Shown: positions 9,373 through 18,444, counted from the stretch's first letter. The stretch is 64,000 nucleotides of DNA from JAXMHQ01 sp046346665 (GCA_046346665.1 JAXMHQ010000026.1:14848-78847), one strand, 5' to 3'. The notes: generated by a model from the letters alone, not told the origin. Translations and numbers: made by a program.

Positions 9373-10985
9373 ACTCAGGGCTGACATTGACCGTGGAGTT
9401 GGAATCCGGCGAGGTGCGGGAACTCGCGATGCCGGCAAGCGGCGAGGATCTTGCGGCTTTGCTGGCCGCGCACGGGTTACCGCTCAACACGCGTTGCGGG
9501 TCGCGCGGTTTGTGCCGGGGCTGCGAGGTTGAATTGCGCCGGGGCACACTGGATTTGGGGACTCGGATTGCGCTGGCCCCGGCGGTCGTGAAAGCCTGCC
9601 AGGCGCGGCTCCGGGGCGCGGCGCAGATTCGTCTGCCTGCGCGGTCGCAACTGGGCCATCGTCCGCAATGGGTGGATTGTTTCGTCATTTCGACTCCGTA
9701 TTCGGTGGATCCACTTTTCCCGCCGCAGCCGGGAGGGCGGGACACGGGTTTTGCAGTGGATGTGGGCACGACGACGGTGGCGGTGTTGCTGGTGGACCTG
9801 GCGAGCGGGCGTGTGTTGTCGCGCTCGGGCGGGTTCAACGCGCAGGTCCGGTTCGGGGACAACGTGGTGACGCGGCTTGACGCGGCGCGGACAATCGAGG
9901 GCCGGCGGGCGCTGCAGAGGGCGCTGGTGGATGAAACCTTGAAGCCGCTGCTGGAGCAAGCCTGTCGGGCGGCGGATCGGCCGGCGTCGCGGCTGGCCGG
10001 CGGAACAATTGCCGGCAACACGCTGATGCTCCACCTGCTGGCGGGCGAGGATCCGGCCGGGCTCGCCACCGTGCCGTTTAAACCGCAATTTCTGGAGGCG
10101 CGCCGCTGGACGGCGGGTCAGATCGGTTTGGAACTGGAGGAATTGAATCGTGAAATCCCTCTGCAATTTCTTCCCGGCATTGCTGCTTATGTTGGGTCGG
10201 ACATCGCGGCGGGCGTGTATGCGTGCGGTCTTTCGCTGGATCGCGGGCCGGGGTTGTTGATTGATTTGGGGACGAACGGGGAAATGGTATTGCACCGCGG
10301 GAACGAGTTGTTGGGTTGTGCGACGGCGGCGGGGCCCGCGTTCGAAGGTTGCGGCCTGGCGAGCGGCGCGGCGGCGGTTGAAGGGGCGGTCACGAGCCTG
10401 CGCCTGTCGCTGCATCCGTTTCACCTGGATGCAGGCCGAATGGGGTCCGGCCCGGCTGTGGGAATTTGCGGATCGGCCTACCTGGATTTTCTGGCGACGG
10501 GCCGCCGGAGCGGGTTGTTGCGGGAGAACGGGCGATTTGATCCCGGCGCCTGGGAATCGATTCCGCCTCAGCACCGGTTGATGGACGAAGGCGTGAGGGC
10601 GGTGCGGTTGCAGGGCGGGATGCGGATCACGGAGCGGGACGTTGCGGCGCTGTTGCAGGCGAAGGCGGCGATTGGGGCGGGCATCCTGACTTTGCTGGAC
10701 AAGGCGGGGATTGCAGCGCCGGGGCTGGACCGGGTTTACCTGGCTGGCGGATTTGGGCGGCACCTGGATGTGCGGCACGCGCTGGAGATCGGGCTGCTGC
10801 CCGGCATTCGGCGCGAGCAGGTGCAGGTTGTGGGCAACACGGCGCTGGCGGGGGCGCTGCTGGCGTTGGTGGACCGGGCCTCGATCCCGGAGATGCGGGG
10901 GTTGGCCGCGAAGGTGAAGGTCCTGGAATTGGACGCCGGTTCCGGTTTTGAGAATCGCTTTTTCGATCAGCTCCGGCTTCCGTGA
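9369..10985 (+). CDS. RACo-like corrinoid-activating ASKHA ATPase with 2Fe-2S domain
   Basis: 538 residues from GTG 9369, which overlaps the previous stop; a longer frame would run inside the DUF1638 gene. The N-terminal ferredoxin-like domain carries Cys43, Cys49, Cys52 and Cys77, the C-x5-C-x2-C...C pattern of plant-type 2Fe-2S clusters. The rest is the ASKHA/DUF4445 fold, with phosphate loops FAVDVGTTTVAVL and LLIDLGTNGEMVL and a terminal YLAGGFGRHLD. Known members use ATP to reduce inactive Co(II) corrinoid proteins back to Co(I). No corrinoid-binding protein is encoded nearby. It converges with the homocysteine methyltransferase gene, the two ends overlapping by 19 bases. Confidence 0.88.
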   Translation: MNSGLTLTVELESGEVRELAMPASGEDLAALLAAHGLPLNTRCGSRGLCRGCEVELRRGTLDLGTRIALAPAVVKACQARLRGAAQIRLPARSQLGHRPQWVDCFVISTPYSVDPLFPPQPGGRDTGFAVDVGTTTVAVLLVDLASGRVLSRSGGFNAQVRFGDNVVTRLDAARTIEGRRALQRALVDETLKPLLEQACRAADRPASRLAGGTIAGNTLMLHLLAGEDPAGLATVPFKPQFLEARRWTAGQIGLELEELNREIPLQFLPGIAAYVGSDIAAGVYACGLSLDRGPGLLIDLGTNGEMVLHRGNELLGCATAAGPAFEGCGLASGAAAVEGAVTSLRLSLHPFHLDAGRMGSGPAVGICGSAYLDFLATGRRSGLLRENGRFDPGAWESIPPQHRLMDEGVRAVRLQGGMRITERDVAALLQAKAAIGAGILTLLDKAGIAAPGLDRVYLAGGFGRHLDVRHALEIGLLPGIRREQVQVVGNTALAGALLALVDRASIPEMRGLAAKVKVLELDAGSGFENRFFDQLRLP

Positions 10986-11872
10986 ACCGCGCGGCTCATG
11001 GCCGCGAGATGTTCCGGCGCCGTGCCGCAGCAGCCGCCCACGATCCGGACTCCTGCGCCGAGCAGTTCTCCGGCGAGTTTCGCCATCTGTTCCGGCGACG
11101 CGTCGTAGACAATTTCGCCATTCCGCATGTGCGGCGACCCAGCGTTAGGTTGGACCATGACCTTGGCGGATCCCGCGTGTTGCGCGATCTGGCGCGCGAG
11201 TTCGACGTAATCGGGCAGGGCAAGGTCGGTGCCGCAATTCGCGCCCACGATATCGGCCCCGGCATCGACGGCGGTGCGGATGGCTATTTCGACGGCGGCG
11301 CCCGTCATGGTTCGGAAGGCGCCGCCGGCGGTTTTCTGGAATGCGTAAGTGGCGATGACGGGAATGTCGGGGCGGCAGGATTTGGCGGCTTCGACGCCGA
11401 GGGCGGCTTCTGCGGGATCGCTCATGGTTTCGACGAGGATGGCGTCGGCGCCGCCCTCGAGCAGGGCGATGATTTGTTCCGCGAAGGCGGGGCGGAGTTC
11501 CGCGGGGGAGACGTCGCCGACCGGCGCGAGAAATCCGCCGAACGGCCCGACATCGCCGAGCACCCAGTTGGAGTCGCCGGCGGTTTGGCGCGCGACGCGG
11601 GCGGCGGCGCGGTTGAGTTCCGCGACGCGGCCGGCGCAGCCGTGGGTTTCGAGTGCGAAGCGCGTGCCGCCGAAGGAATTGGTGGTGACGAGGTCGCAGC
11701 CGGCTTGCGCGTACGCGGCGTGAATGGCGGACACATCGCGGGGTCGGTCGATATTCCAGAGCATGCCGCAGTCGCCGCTGGCGAGGCCGCGGGCGAGCAA
11801 CTGGGTGCCCATGGCGCCGTCGCAGCAGAGCGGCCGCAGGGAGAGTTCGGAAACAAGGTTCGGACGTGACAT
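10967..11872 (-). CDS. Homocysteine S-methyltransferase family protein
   Basis: About 301 residues from ATG 11872 (MSRPNLVSELSLRPL). This is the homocysteine-binding barrel seen in the first domain of MetH, BHMT and MmuM: DGAMGTQLLARG near the start, TNSFGGTRFALE, and the zinc-binding cysteines in GANCGTDL and GGCCGTAPEHL near the end. It likely moves a methyl group to homocysteine or another thiol, or acts in a split MetH-like system. The donor protein (corrinoid or folate domain) is not in the window. It is the last gene of the leftward run after the OM barrel and Rieske genes. Confidence 0.87.
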   Translation of the reverse strand: MSRPNLVSELSLRPLCCDGAMGTQLLARGLASGDCGMLWNIDRPRDVSAIHAAYAQAGCDLVTTNSFGGTRFALETHGCAGRVAELNRAAARVARQTAGDSNWVLGDVGPFGGFLAPVGDVSPAELRPAFAEQIIALLEGGADAILVETMSDPAEAALGVEAAKSCRPDIPVIATYAFQKTAGGAFRTMTGAAVEIAIRTAVDAGADIVGANCGTDLALPDYVELARQIAQHAGSAKVMVQPNAGSPHMRNGEIVYDASPEQMAKLAGELLGAGVRIVGGCCGTAPEHLAAMSRAVHGSRS

Positions 11873-11951
11873 GACGAAGCCAGTGTTTAACACGGCGGGA
11901 GGATGGCAGGCAATTCCTATGCGGAGGCGATGCCCGAAGCCGCGGATCCTG

Positions 11952-12353
11952 TCATGAATGGATGGCTCCAACCAAACGCACCGAGACACGGCCCTGGTCA
12001 TCGACGCTGACCGGGTATGACGGAAGATCGCGTTGCGCGGGTCCTTCTGTCACGCGGCCGGACGGGTCGAAAGTGGACCCATGGCACGGGCATTGAAACG
12101 AGCCGTCGGGCTCGGGTTTCAATTTGCATTTCCGGTGGGTGCAGATGGAGGACAAGGCCGTGAGTTGTCCGTTTCGTTTGACCATGAAGACTCCGCGGTC
12201 CGCCAGCCCGGAGTAGACGCCGTCCGCCGGGTAATCGGATGCCGTTCCCGCCGGCAGCGTGCGCGGTGCTGCAACCGCGGCCGGCCGCGGGGAGCCGCAG
12301 CCGGCCGCCAGTCCGGCCGTAAGCAGAATGAAATCCCGGCGGCTGATGTTCAT
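11952..12353 (-). CDS. Rieske 2Fe-2S lipoprotein with twin-arginine signal
   Basis: 133 residues from ATG 12353. MNISRRDFILLTAGLAAGCG combines a twin-arginine motif with a lipobox ending at Cys19, so the protein should be exported folded by Tat and lipid-anchored. Rieske ligands: Cys71 and His73 in CTHRKC, Cys88 and His91 in CPCHGS; Cys76 and Cys90 form the usual disulfide pair. It would shuttle electrons at high potential in the periplasm. There is no cytochrome b partner; instead the gene starts four bases after the stop of an outer-membrane barrel gene. Confidence 0.9.
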   Translation of the reverse strand: MNISRRDFILLTAGLAAGCGSPRPAAVAAPRTLPAGTASDYPADGVYSGLADRGVFMVKRNGQLTALSSICTHRKCKLKPEPDGSFQCPCHGSTFDPSGRVTEGPAQRDLPSYPVSVDDQGRVSVRLVGAIHS

Positions 12354-12357
12354 GCGA

Positions 12358-13281
12358 TCAATATTCGAACACCAAACTGGTGATGACGCCCCATTTTGTT
12401 TCTTCGCGGGCGACATCGTTCAGGGGGAACACGTAGCCTGCGCCGAGCCGCGGCTGGATCCCGCGGAACGGCTTCAGGTAGACGCGGAAGCAGGCATCCC
12501 CGAGCAGGCTGGTCTGGCCCCTGTTCGACTGGTTCAGGCCGGTCTCGCCCGTCAGTTCGAACATAGGGATGAACTGCTGGATGCTGGGAATCGGGGTGAC
12601 GGGGCGGTCGATCGAATAGCCGAAGACGAAGCCATATTCGAAGTTGCGCGTGCCGCCCTCGCCGCCGCCGCCGACGAGCGTGGAGTAACCTAACAATGTC
12701 TGGACCGTGAAGTGATTCCCGATGCGGGTATCGTTGAACACCTTCGGCACGATCTCGGTGTTCACACTTAAATCCGGGCTCGCGGGAACCGCCACCTCGA
12801 TTCCCACGCCGCAGGTGGTGTCGAAGAAACCTTTTTCGGACACGAACTGGTAGACGGGGTGTCGCGCCCCGAGCTCGATGTTTCCGATTCCCTGGGTCAC
12901 CGCGCCGCTTTCGACCTCGCGCACGTACGGCACCGCGAGCTCCAGCGTGAGCAGTCCGAATCCGTGCTCCACTTCCATCAGGACTTCGTCGGCATGGGCT
13001 TGCGGTCCGCCGTTGTCATGCCGCCAGTCCAGCCGCGCCTCGTCCAGTTCCAGCCCGGTGTCGTCCACCAGGAACGGCTCCGGGAAATTGCCTTCGTTGT
13101 AAAAGCTCCGGTGATCCAGCGCATTGAAGAGTCCGTAGCGCGAGCTGGGAAGCGACGTGGATGGCGCCGCGACGGGAGCGGGGGATGTGGTGGAAAGGGA
13201 TTCCGACCGGGCGGATGTCTGCGCGAGGGCGGCGATCAGGATCCCGGCGGTGCTGCAATTGAGGGCGAATGACCGTTTCAT
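12358..13281 (-). CDS. Outer-membrane beta-barrel protein
   Basis: About 307 residues from ATG 13281 (MKRSFALNCSTAGIL); an ATG at 13293 would add four. A signal peptide is followed by a Ser/Pro/Ala linker and then alternating strands rich in Gly, aromatic and charged residues, ending in ITSLVFEY, an aromatic C-terminal strand typical of barrels. It resembles transporter-like barrels annotated near phenol-degradation MetA proteins, but I would not name it further. It is the first gene of the operon with the Rieske lipoprotein. A role in metal or redox chemistry at the cell surface is speculation. Confidence 0.75.
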   Translation of the reverse strand: MKRSFALNCSTAGILIAALAQTSARSESLSTTSPAPVAAPSTSLPSSRYGLFNALDHRSFYNEGNFPEPFLVDDTGLELDEARLDWRHDNGGPQAHADEVLMEVEHGFGLLTLELAVPYVREVESGAVTQGIGNIELGARHPVYQFVSEKGFFDTTCGVGIEVAVPASPDLSVNTEIVPKVFNDTRIGNHFTVQTLLGYSTLVGGGGEGGTRNFEYGFVFGYSIDRPVTPIPSIQQFIPMFELTGETGLNQSNRGQTSLLGDACFRVYLKPFRGIQPRLGAGYVFPLNDVAREETKWGVITSLVFEY

Positions 13282-13395
13282 GCGGTGCAGCATCGGGCCT
13301 GGTGGAAAACGGTGCTCCCGGCGGATTGCGAATTGTTAGCGGCGCCTTGCCGATACAGTCCAGGTGCGGCGAGACTCTATCGAGCCCTCGAAAAA

Positions 13396-13490
13396 TTGGA
13401 TTATTGGATTATTGGATTTCTGGATGGATGTGAAGACTCTCGCGCGGAGTCTTCCAATAATCCACAAATCCATCGATCCAACAATCCATG
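13396..13490. repeat. Hairpin of degenerate TGGATTAT words
   Basis: The left arm repeats TTGGATTATTGGATTATTGG with variants; the right arm repeats its complement (CCAATAATCC, AATCCATCGATCC, CAATCCATGG). The two arms fold over a GC-rich loop containing GACTCTCGCGCGGAGTC. It lies between the AraC gene stop and the OM-barrel start. A sister element of the same word follows moaC at 28961. Confidence 0.8.
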
Positions 13491-13497
13491 GGTCTGG

Positions 13498-14487
13498 TCA
13501 GGGCTCGACAGAGTCTCGCCCCACCGGTGTCGCCGCCAGGCGGATTGGGTAAAGTCCGGGGCAGCAGCCGAAGGTTTCGCGGAAGGCTGCGCTGAAGTGG
13601 CTGAGGCTGTTGTAGCCGACCTCGAAGGCGGCTTCGGTCACGTTGTATTCGCCGGACTTGAGCAGTTCGGCGGCGCGCTCGAGGCGGAGTTCGCGCAATT
13701 GCTGGCTGATGGTGCGGCCGGTCTGCTCCGAAAAAATGCGGCTCAGGTAGAAATGGCTGCAGCCGATTTTCCGGCCCAGTTCCTTGAGTGACGGCGGTTC
13801 GGCCAGGCTTTGTTTCAACAGGGCATTGACCTGTTCCACGCGTTCCTGGGCCAGGCGCTGCCTGCGGGTTGTGGCCGGTTCTTGTTGCTCCCGCCCGCGA
13901 GTCAGGAAGGTTACGGCGAGCTCCAGCGCCTTGCATTGGTACCACAACGGCTGCGCCGGCGCCGGCACCGGCGGATGCCTCAGCACCCGGACCAGGTCGA
14001 GTTGCGCCGAGGACAGCCGGACCACGTCGCCCGCCACGTGCCGGCAGGGGCAATCCTTCAACGCGGCGTTGACCACGGGGTCCAGCGCCGACAGCATCCC
14101 GCCGAAATGCTTTCGCAAAAACGGGCAGGAGAATTCAACCGTCAGAAACCGGTGCTGCTCGTCCGCCTCGCGGCGGGCAGTCAAAGGCCGGTCCTTCTGA
14201 TGATAGAACCCCGCGGTATTCGAAGCGAATTCCGTGCGCCCGCCGCGGTCCGCCACATAACCGTGCCCGTCCAGGTTCAGGCACAGCTCGACGCAATCGG
14301 GATGAAAACTTGCGGCCCAGTCGAGCTCCTTCTCTGCGAAGAAATCGTGCCACTCGATGCTGAAGCCGGCGCCGCGCACGCTGCCATGCAACGGACGCCA
14401 GCCGCCCCCGACCCGGCTCCACGCGCCCGCTTCCGAGAACGCTTCCGCGCCCGGCCCGGGCGCGCTGCCGTCAGAATGAACAGTCAT
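13498..14487 (-). CDS. AraC family transcriptional regulator
   Basis: About 329 residues from ATG 14487 (MTVHSDGSAPG); an upstream ATG at 14517 is possible. The N-terminal ~200 residues form a cupin-like sensing domain. The C-terminal ~100 residues hold two helix-turn-helix motifs: SLKELGRKIGCSHFYLSRIF and NVTEAAFEVGYNSLSHFSAA followed by FGCCPG, the AraC signature. It probably responds to a small molecule. The nearest candidate targets are the divergent polysaccharide deacetylase gene and itself. One REP-like unit lies just upstream of its start. Confidence 0.92.
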   Translation of the reverse strand: MTVHSDGSAPGPGAEAFSEAGAWSRVGGGWRPLHGSVRGAGFSIEWHDFFAEKELDWAASFHPDCVELCLNLDGHGYVADRGGRTEFASNTAGFYHQKDRPLTARREADEQHRFLTVEFSCPFLRKHFGGMLSALDPVVNAALKDCPCRHVAGDVVRLSSAQLDLVRVLRHPPVPAPAQPLWYQCKALELAVTFLTRGREQQEPATTRRQRLAQERVEQVNALLKQSLAEPPSLKELGRKIGCSHFYLSRIFSEQTGRTISQQLRELRLERAAELLKSGEYNVTEAAFEVGYNSLSHFSAAFRETFGCCPGLYPIRLAATPVGRDSVEP

Positions 14488-14591
14488 ACTGATGCATATT
14501 AGAAGAATATAAGTCATACTCAACCCCGAAAGCTGTGGATCGGATTGACGTTCAGTCCGGGGCGCGTCCTCATCACTCGGGCGGCTGGTGA

Positions 14592-14613
14592 TCCGCAATC
14601 TGACGATTGCGGC
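14592..14613. repeat. Single REP-like unit, copy 3
   Basis: TCCGCAATCTGACGATTGCGG is one hairpin unit of the 483-557 family, in the divergent gap between the AraC regulator and the polysaccharide deacetylase. Confidence 0.65.
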
Positions 14614-14663
14614 CACAGGGTGCGCAGGCTAATAGAGAGGCATTGGATCATCAGTTCGTGTGA

Positions 14664-14692
14664 TTGACGGGGGGGCAGGGTTCCGGTAGACT
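14664..14692 (+). promoter_or_regulatory. Candidate sigma70 promoter for the polysaccharide deacetylase gene
   Basis: TTGACG at 14664-14669 and TAGACT at 14687-14692 are separated by 17 bases and lie about 40 bases before the ATG at 14734. This is sequence resemblance only. The spacer is G-rich. Confidence 0.35.
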
Positions 14693-14733
14693 CGGCGGAG
14701 TCGAGCAACCCATTCTTATCCCTTATTTTTCTC

Positions 14734-17325
14734 ATGAAGTTTTCCGCGCTGAGATTTCCGTGGCTGGTGGCCTGGGCCGGCTTGCTGGCGGGCCCGGTGA
14801 GTGCCGGATCGGTTGCGTCGCCGTACGAGGTGGCGACGTGGCGGGGGTTCCGGGCGGCGGCGGTTTCCTACACTTTCGACGACAGTTGTCCGAACCAGTT
14901 TGCGATTGCGGTTCCGATGTTCAATCAGAAGGGGCTGCGGATGACGTTGTTTACGATTACGAGCATCCAGGGCAGTGGTGGCTGGCAGAAGCTGCAGGCG
15001 GCGGCGGGGGCGGGCCATGAGATCGCGAGCCACACGGTCACGCACGCAAACCTGGGCTCGCTGACCCTGGCGCAGCAGGCGACGGAGCAGGCCGATTCGC
15101 AAAGCGCGATCAACGCGGCCATCACGAACCAGTCCTGCATGACGATCGCGTATCCGTATTGCGCCTCGGGGTCCGAATCGCTCACCGCGCAGTATTACAT
15201 GGCGGCGCGGAATTGTTCCGGCGTGATTAATTCGAGCAATCCGCCGAATTTCATGCAAATCAGTTGTTTTATCTGCGGCTCACTGGGCAGTGTGCTGACG
15301 CTGTCCGATTTCACCAACACGGCGCGGAGCACGGCCGCGGCGGGCGGCTGGGGCGTCTACCTCATTCACGGGATCGACAACGACGGCGGCTATTCGCCGC
15401 TGGCGAGCTCGGTTCTGCAATCGAGCGTGGATTATTACGCGGCCAACACCAATCGTTACTGGGTGGACACCTTCGCGAACGTGGCGCGCTACATCCGGGA
15501 GCGGAACGACGTGTCTGTCGCGGAGGTTGCGGCCGACTCCAGCTCGGTCACGGTGCGGGTGACGGACACGCTGACCAACACGATTTACGATGTGCCGGTG
15601 ACGGTGCGCCGGCCGTTGCCGGCGGGCTGGCCCTGGGCGCTGGCGGTGCAGAACGGGGCCGCGATCCCTTGCGGCGTGGTCACCAACAACAGCCAGGCGT
15701 TCGCGGTTTTTGATGCCCTGCCGGACGGGGGCGATGTGACGCTGATGCGGGCGCTGGTGCCGGGGACGCTGTTTCGCGTCGCGGTTCCGCCGCAAGCCAC
15801 CGAAGGGGACGGCGTGCTGGCCGGGGCGGGGCAGGTGATTGTGCAAACCGCGCCGACCAACGATCTGCTCGTCACGCTGAGTTCGAGCGACACGTCGGAA
15901 ATCCTCGTGCCTCCCACGGTGCTTCTTCCCGCCGGCAGCACCAATGCCGCGTTCGACATCACGGTGGTGGACGACGCGCTTCTCGACCGGGACCAGGCGG
16001 TGTCGATCGGGGCATTCGCGGCGGATTATGGAATTTACTCGACCAGCATGGTGGTGCACGACAACGACGCGACGGCGCTCACGGTGTCGCTGCCAGCGAC
16101 GGTGACGGAAGGGGTTGGCCTGCTGGCGGGGGCGGGCCGGGTGAGCGTGCCGGCGGCGGTCGCGGCAAGTTATACGATTCAACTCACGTCGAGCAGCCCG
16201 ACGCGGTTGTATGTGCCGCCCACGGTGACGCTGAACGCCGGCAACACCTCGGCCGTGTTCAATCTCACCGTCACCGACAACAGCGTCATTGAGGGCCCGC
16301 AGCCGGTGACCGTCACGGCGCATTACACGAATTGGACTGATGGGGCCGCGCAGTTGTCGATCCTGGACGACGAGGCGTTGCCGGATCATTTCAGTTGGGG
16401 TCCGGTGGCGTCGCCGCAGATCATCGGGGAGTTATTTGCCGTGTCATTGACGGCGCAGGACGCGTCCAACGCCACGTTGAATTTCACGATGCCGGTTCAG
16501 CTCGGCGCCTTTGCCCCGGCGCCCGCCGTGTTTCCGACAAACACGCTGCTGGGAGCTCCCGCGTTGAACTGGGCTGAAACGGATCCGTCGGGTTACGTGT
16601 TCGGTTATTCCTTCACGCCGTCGGCCGGAATCCTGGTGACTCATGTCCGGACCTTTTTTGGAAGCAAGGTGTCGATCTGGACCGATCGCGGGACGCTGCT
16701 GGCGGCGCAACCGGTTGCGGGCGTGCCGGGCACGTGGACGGAGACGGCGCTTGCCGCGCCGGTGTTGCTGGTGCCGGGGGCCACCTACCGGGTCGGGGTT
16801 TACGAGCCGGGCGGGTTTTATTACTGGGGCGACAGTCTTCCGGCCTCGGCGCCGGGCGTGGTCCTCCAGTCGAGTTATTGGAACGACGGGGATGCCTTCC
16901 CGAACCAGCCGGATGCGGCGCAGTGGTATTACGTGGATTTGCGGTATTCGACGGACGTGGTGTCGGTGGCGGTGAGCCCGTCGCAGACCGGCAATTTTGC
17001 GGCCGGCACCTGGAGCGGCAGCGTGGCTGTGGGGGGTGCGGGAAACCCTGTGGTTCTTTCGGCGCGGGCGGGGTCGGGCCCCGCGAATCCGGGAAATGCG
17101 TTTACAGTGCTGGGGACCCCGAAGCTCGCGATCACGGCGTCGGGCGATTCCGTGGTGGTGTCGTGGCCTGCGGTCGCGGCGGGCTTCCAACTGGAGCAGG
17201 CGCCGCCTCCCGGCCCGGCCGCAGGTTGGTCGGTTGTGCCCAGCGTGGCGGCGCTTTTGGGCGACCGGCTTTACGTCACGAATGCTCGGTTGGCGGACGC
17301 CGTTCTGTATCGGCTGAGGAAGTGA
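14734..17325 (+). CDS. Secreted polysaccharide deacetylase with Calx-beta-like and DUF4082 modules
   Basis: 863 residues with a signal peptide (cleavage after about VSAGS). The NodB domain spans about 40-260: SYTFDDS (Asp49/Asp50) and HEIASHTVTH (His100, His104) give the metal triad of carbohydrate esterase family 4; LIHGIDNDGGYSPL is the later motif. Two Calx-beta-like repeats follow (ATEGDGVLAGAGQV and VTEGVGLLAGAGRV), then a DUF4082-like domain at about 610-745 (YVFGYSFTPSAGILV), and a final beta segment. It probably removes acetyl groups from a surface or environmental glycan. It is a single gene, divergent from the AraC regulator. Confidence 0.87.
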   Translation: MKFSALRFPWLVAWAGLLAGPVSAGSVASPYEVATWRGFRAAAVSYTFDDSCPNQFAIAVPMFNQKGLRMTLFTITSIQGSGGWQKLQAAAGAGHEIASHTVTHANLGSLTLAQQATEQADSQSAINAAITNQSCMTIAYPYCASGSESLTAQYYMAARNCSGVINSSNPPNFMQISCFICGSLGSVLTLSDFTNTARSTAAAGGWGVYLIHGIDNDGGYSPLASSVLQSSVDYYAANTNRYWVDTFANVARYIRERNDVSVAEVAADSSSVTVRVTDTLTNTIYDVPVTVRRPLPAGWPWALAVQNGAAIPCGVVTNNSQAFAVFDALPDGGDVTLMRALVPGTLFRVAVPPQATEGDGVLAGAGQVIVQTAPTNDLLVTLSSSDTSEILVPPTVLLPAGSTNAAFDITVVDDALLDRDQAVSIGAFAADYGIYSTSMVVHDNDATALTVSLPATVTEGVGLLAGAGRVSVPAAVAASYTIQLTSSSPTRLYVPPTVTLNAGNTSAVFNLTVTDNSVIEGPQPVTVTAHYTNWTDGAAQLSILDDEALPDHFSWGPVASPQIIGELFAVSLTAQDASNATLNFTMPVQLGAFAPAPAVFPTNTLLGAPALNWAETDPSGYVFGYSFTPSAGILVTHVRTFFGSKVSIWTDRGTLLAAQPVAGVPGTWTETALAAPVLLVPGATYRVGVYEPGGFYYWGDSLPASAPGVVLQSSYWNDGDAFPNQPDAAQWYYVDLRYSTDVVSVAVSPSQTGNFAAGTWSGSVAVGGAGNPVVLSARAGSGPANPGNAFTVLGTPKLAITASGDSVVVSWPAVAAGFQLEQAPPPGPAAGWSVVPSVAALLGDRLYVTNARLADAVLYRLRK

Positions 17326-17329
17326 GGAT

Positions 17330-17404
17330 TGGCGACCCTACCGGGAATCGAACCCGGGCTACCACCGTGAAAGGGTGGTGTCCTAACCGCTAGACCATAG
17401 GGTC
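17330..17404 (-). tRNA. tRNA-Glu (UUC)
   Basis: On the reverse strand a full cloverleaf is present: acceptor GACCCTA/TAGGGTC, T-loop GGTTCGATTCC, and anticodon loop CCTTTCAC giving UUC. The terminal CCA is encoded (complement of 17330-17332). The gene lies between the deacetylase and ilvE-like genes with no other tRNA next to it. Confidence 0.97.
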
Positions 17405-17503
17405 GTCGTAAGGGCGCGCAATATAAGCCCCGCGGCTGGTTTGTCACGCAAATTCGCGTTTGCTTTGGCCCCATTTTTTCAATAGGTTCCCTGCTCTTGC
17501 GTC

Positions 17504-18370
17504 ATGAAAGTCTATATCGACGGTAAATACTACAGCGAGCGCGATGCGAAGGTGTCCGTGTTCGATCACGGGCTGCTTTACGGCGACGGCATTTTCGAGG
17601 GCATCCGGGCCTACCACGGCCGCGTCTTCCGCCTGAAAGAACACGTCGACCGCCTTTTCTATTCCGCCAAGGCCATCCTGCTGTCGGTCCCCATGTCGCC
17701 CCAGGAAATCGCCGACGCCGTGGTCGAGACGTGCCGCAAGAACCGGATCCGCGACGGCTATATCCGCCTCGTGGTGACCCGCGGAGTCGGCACGCTGGGG
17801 TTGAATCCGAGGACCTGCAAATCGCCGTCGGTGATCATCATCGCGGACAAGATCCAGCTTTATCCGCCTGAGCTTTACCAGCGCGGCATGGAGATCATCA
17901 CGGTCCCGACCGTGCGCAACCTGCACAGCGCGCTGAATCCGGCGATCAAGTCGTTGAATTACCTGAACAACATCCTGGCGAAGATCGAGGCCAACAACGG
18001 GGGCTGCGAGGAAGCCGTGATGCTGAATTCGGAAGGGTTCGTCGCGGAATGCACGGGGGATAATTTGTTCATCGTGAAGGAAGGGCGTCTCATGACGCCG
18101 CCGCTGTCCGCCGGCGCGCTTTACGGCATCACCCGGCAGGTGGTGATCGAGTTGGCCGAACAATCCGGCATCGCGGTGAGCGAACCGAACCTGACGCGCT
18201 ACGATCTTTTCAACGCCGATGAATGTTTTCTGACGGGCACCGGGGCGGAGATTGTGCCGGTGGTGAAAATCGACGGCCGCGTGATCGGGAACGGGAAACC
18301 GGGAGTGTTGACCCGGAAACTGGTGTCGGAGTACCACACCTTGACGAAAGCCTCGGGCGAGCCGATATGA
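17504..18370 (+). CDS. ilvE: Branched-chain amino-acid aminotransferase (class IV PLP enzyme)
   Basis: 288 residues, fold-type IV aminotransferase. GLLYGDGIFEGIRAY near the N-terminus and ECTGDNLFIVKEGRL are family signatures; the PLP lysine is probably Lys149 in NPAIKSLNYLNN. ECFLTGTGAEIVPV at the end fits branched-chain rather than D-alanine aminotransferases. It would make the last step of Val, Leu and Ile synthesis using glutamate. The start follows an A/T-rich leader; no operon partner is close enough to be certain, although mcsA follows by 74 bases. Confidence 0.9.
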   Translation: MKVYIDGKYYSERDAKVSVFDHGLLYGDGIFEGIRAYHGRVFRLKEHVDRLFYSAKAILLSVPMSPQEIADAVVETCRKNRIRDGYIRLVVTRGVGTLGLNPRTCKSPSVIIIADKIQLYPPELYQRGMEIITVPTVRNLHSALNPAIKSLNYLNNILAKIEANNGGCEEAVMLNSEGFVAECTGDNLFIVKEGRLMTPPLSAGALYGITRQVVIELAEQSGIAVSEPNLTRYDLFNADECFLTGTGAEIVPVVKIDGRVIGNGKPGVLTRKLVSEYHTLTKASGEPI

Positions 18371-18444
18371 TGGGTGACGATGGCTGGCGCCGGGTTCCAC
18401 GCCTTCACTGATGCCTCTCGGGGCCGCCGCTACGGTATTGATTT

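Noticed and set aside
13396..13490. CRISPR array
   Set aside because: The short repeats are 7-8 bases, degenerate and mirrored into a hairpin, with no regular spacers; no cas genes are present.
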